Source: Pseudomonas sp. Teo4
GTDB taxonomy: Bacteria; Pseudomonadota; Gammaproteobacteria; Pseudomonadales; Pseudomonadaceae
Length of the DNA: 64,000 nucleotides
Assembly (NCBI RefSeq): GCF_034387475.1
Contig: NZ_JAXCIL010000001.1
Coordinates: 1,488,001-1,552,000, forward strand
Direction: 5' to 3'
Position 1 is the first letter of the stretch, and every line of letters begins with the position of its first letter. The position numbers and the translations under genes were made by a program. The notes beneath the pieces were generated by a model, which saw nothing but the letters and a program-made list of their open reading frames with translations, was not told the DNA's origin and searched no databases. Positions 62,790 to 64,000 of the stretch are shown one piece after another.

Positions 62790-64000
62790 TCAGAACGTAT
62801 ACGAAACCCCAGCCTGCACCGTGCGCGGTGCGCCTGGGTAGACGTAGGTGTTGAATGCGCCTTCGTCATAGCCTTTGTTGAAGACGTTCTTCAGGTCCAG
62901 GTTCAAGCGCACGTGCTCATTGACCTGATAGAAGCTGAGCAGGTCGACCACGGTGTATTGCTCCATGGTGTAGGTCGTCGCGGCAGTCTGGCCTTGGCGG
63001 TCATCCACGTACTTCACACCGACGCCTAGCCCCAGCCCTTTGGCCAGTCCGTCCTGGAACTCATAGGTATTGAGCAGGCTGAAGCTGTTGCGCGGGATGT
63101 TCGCAAGCCGCGTGCCGGTCGGCAGGCTGGTGTCCTTGGTCACCTCGGCGTCCACATAGGCATAACCGCCAATCACCCGCCACTCAGGGGTGATGTTGCC
63201 AGCGATGTTGATGTCCAGGCCACGGCTGCGGACTTCGCCTGCGGCGATCTTGTAGGTGCCGGTCGGGTCGTTGGGGTCGTTGGCCAGCACGTTTTCCTTG
63301 ACGATGTGGTAGATCGCCGCGTCGATGCTCAGCTGCCGGTCCAGCGCTTCCCACTTCACACCCAACTCGTATGACTTGCCTTTCTCGGGGTCGAAGCCAC
63401 GGCCAGTACCACCTGCTGGGGCGCCGCTGTTGGGTTTGAACGAGCGTGCGGTGTTGGCATACACCGCGACGGTATCGGTCAGGTCATACAGCAGGCCGAA
63501 ACGCGGGGTTACGCCGTTCTCGCCTTTGTTGAAGTCACCCGCGCTGTTGAGCTTGTTCACGTAGTCGTGTTCGAAGCGCTCGAAGCGCACGCCAGCGAGG
63601 GCTTTCAGGCGCTCGGTCAGGGCCACCTGGTCCTGGACGAAGAATGCCCAGGTCTTGAGGTTTTCCTTGTCGTGGGTGGTGGTGCGGGTCAGGGCAGGGC
63701 GCGCCTGGTCGTAAACCGGGTCGAACAGGTCGATCGGATAGGCACCGGCGCCTGCGGCCGAGCGCTGGATGATCGAGTTGTAGTCGTAATCCTCGTACTC
63801 GATCCCGGTCAGCAGGGTGTGGCTGAAACCTGCGGTATCGAAGTGCCCGGTGAGGTTGAGCTGGTAGTCGCGGTCGCGCCATTCCAGCTTGCGGTAGTTG
63901 AAGTTGCGTCCCAGGGTGCGGCCGTCTGCCTGCAAACCGTTGGCTTCGATGGCGTTGCCCTTGAGCGAGCCGTCCAGCCACTGCATGCCGCCGCCGAGGG
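62790..64000 (-). CDS. TonB-dependent siderophore receptor (C-terminal part, cut by window edge)
   Basis: About 403 codons of an outer-membrane receptor; the 5' part (signal, TonB box, plug) lies beyond 64000. Barrel strands visible: YQLNLTGHFDTAGFSHTLLT, KTWAFFVQDQVALTERLKAL, AGVRFERFEHDYVNKLNSAG, SYELGVKWEALDRQLSIDAA, LDLKNVFNKGYDEGAFNTYV and the end QAGVSYTF, the TonB-box-receptor signature. YVNTARSF-like AVYANTARSFKPNSG is typical of siderophore receptors (FhuE/FpvA group). Ligand cannot be given. Confidence 0.9.
   Translation of the reverse strand, partial: LGGGMQWLDGSLKGNAIEANGLQADGRTLGRNFNYRKLEWRDRDYQLNLTGHFDTAGFSHTLLTGIEYEDYDYNSIIQRSAAGAGAYPIDLFDPVYDQARPALTRTTTHDKENLKTWAFFVQDQVALTERLKALAGVRFERFEHDYVNKLNSAGDFNKGENGVTPRFGLLYDLTDTVAVYANTARSFKPNSGAPAGGTGRGFDPEKGKSYELGVKWEALDRQLSIDAAIYHIVKENVLANDPNDPTGTYKIAAGEVRSRGLDINIAGNITPEWRVIGGYAYVDAEVTKDTSLPTGTRLANIPRNSFSLLNTYEFQDGLAKGLGLGVGVKYVDDRQGQTAATTYTMEQYTVVDLLSFYQVNEHVRLNLDLKNVFNKGYDEGAFNTYVYPGAPRTVQAGVSYTF

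Overview
The window looks like chromosomal DNA of a Pseudomonas, most probably of the P. putida group. Gene content, high GC, Pseudomonas-type REP palindromes (a GC-rich stem followed by GCTCCYACAGG) and gene order all point that way. From memory, the run exopolysaccharide cluster / LysR + L-serine dehydratase / polyamine genes / succinate-semialdehyde dehydrogenase / TonB receptor resembles the neighbourhood of the 'Pea' exopolysaccharide locus of P. putida KT2440; this was not checked by alignment. No rRNA, tRNA, CRISPR array, integrase or transposase was seen.

Layout. 0-4.4 kb: an RND efflux operon (pump cut by the window edge, plus lipoprotein adaptor) divergent from an OmpR-type response regulator and its histidine kinase. 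4.4-13.1 kb: a diguanylate cyclase next to a leftward operon wecB-nfrB-nfrA-DUF4434, related to the c-di-GMP-controlled NfrAB exopolysaccharide / phage N4 receptor system of E. coli. 13.3-15.5 kb: a PACE efflux protein, then an isoleucine-rich leader peptide with a textbook four-segment attenuator in front of ilvA. Two ~221-bp elements with perfect 55-bp inverted arms lie at 4.45 and 15.5 kb. 15.8-21.8 kb: an unrecognised protein, a VOC protein, a GAPN-like aldehyde dehydrogenase and a CHASE-GGDEF-EAL protein.

22-46 kb: a large Wzy-type exopolysaccharide cluster. It has a FemAB/GNAT-like protein, a GT61 transferase, a 58-residue protein with a signal peptide and a PEP-CTERM-like tail, Wza-like export protein, outer-membrane beta-barrel, Wzz/GNVR chain-length protein and BY-kinase-like ATPase. 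An oppositely oriented block follows (Wzy/WaaL-like polymerase, secreted clan GH-A hydrolase, galE), then a Tat-signal miniprotein overlapping a GMC oxidoreductase, two hexapeptide acyltransferases, four glycosyltransferases, a VirK/YbjX (DUF535) protein, a WecG/TagA enzyme and a WcaJ-like initiating transferase. No Wzx flippase and no exosortase is visible here. The expected flow is WcaJ priming, sugar and acyl addition, polymerisation, length control by Wzz/kinase, and Wza export.

46.5-64 kb: a LysR regulator divergent from L-serine dehydratase, two tandem DUF1842 proteins, a HigB/HigA-type toxin-antitoxin pair, a leftward polyamine set (PuuA-like ligase, polyamine-binding protein, PuuB-like oxidase) with a divergent AraC regulator, an SF1 helicase-like protein, succinate-semialdehyde dehydrogenase with a divergent LysR, a small periplasmic protein, a PhyH-type dioxygenase, PagL lipid A deacylase behind a hairpin-rich leader, and the C-terminal part of a TonB-dependent siderophore receptor that leaves the right edge.
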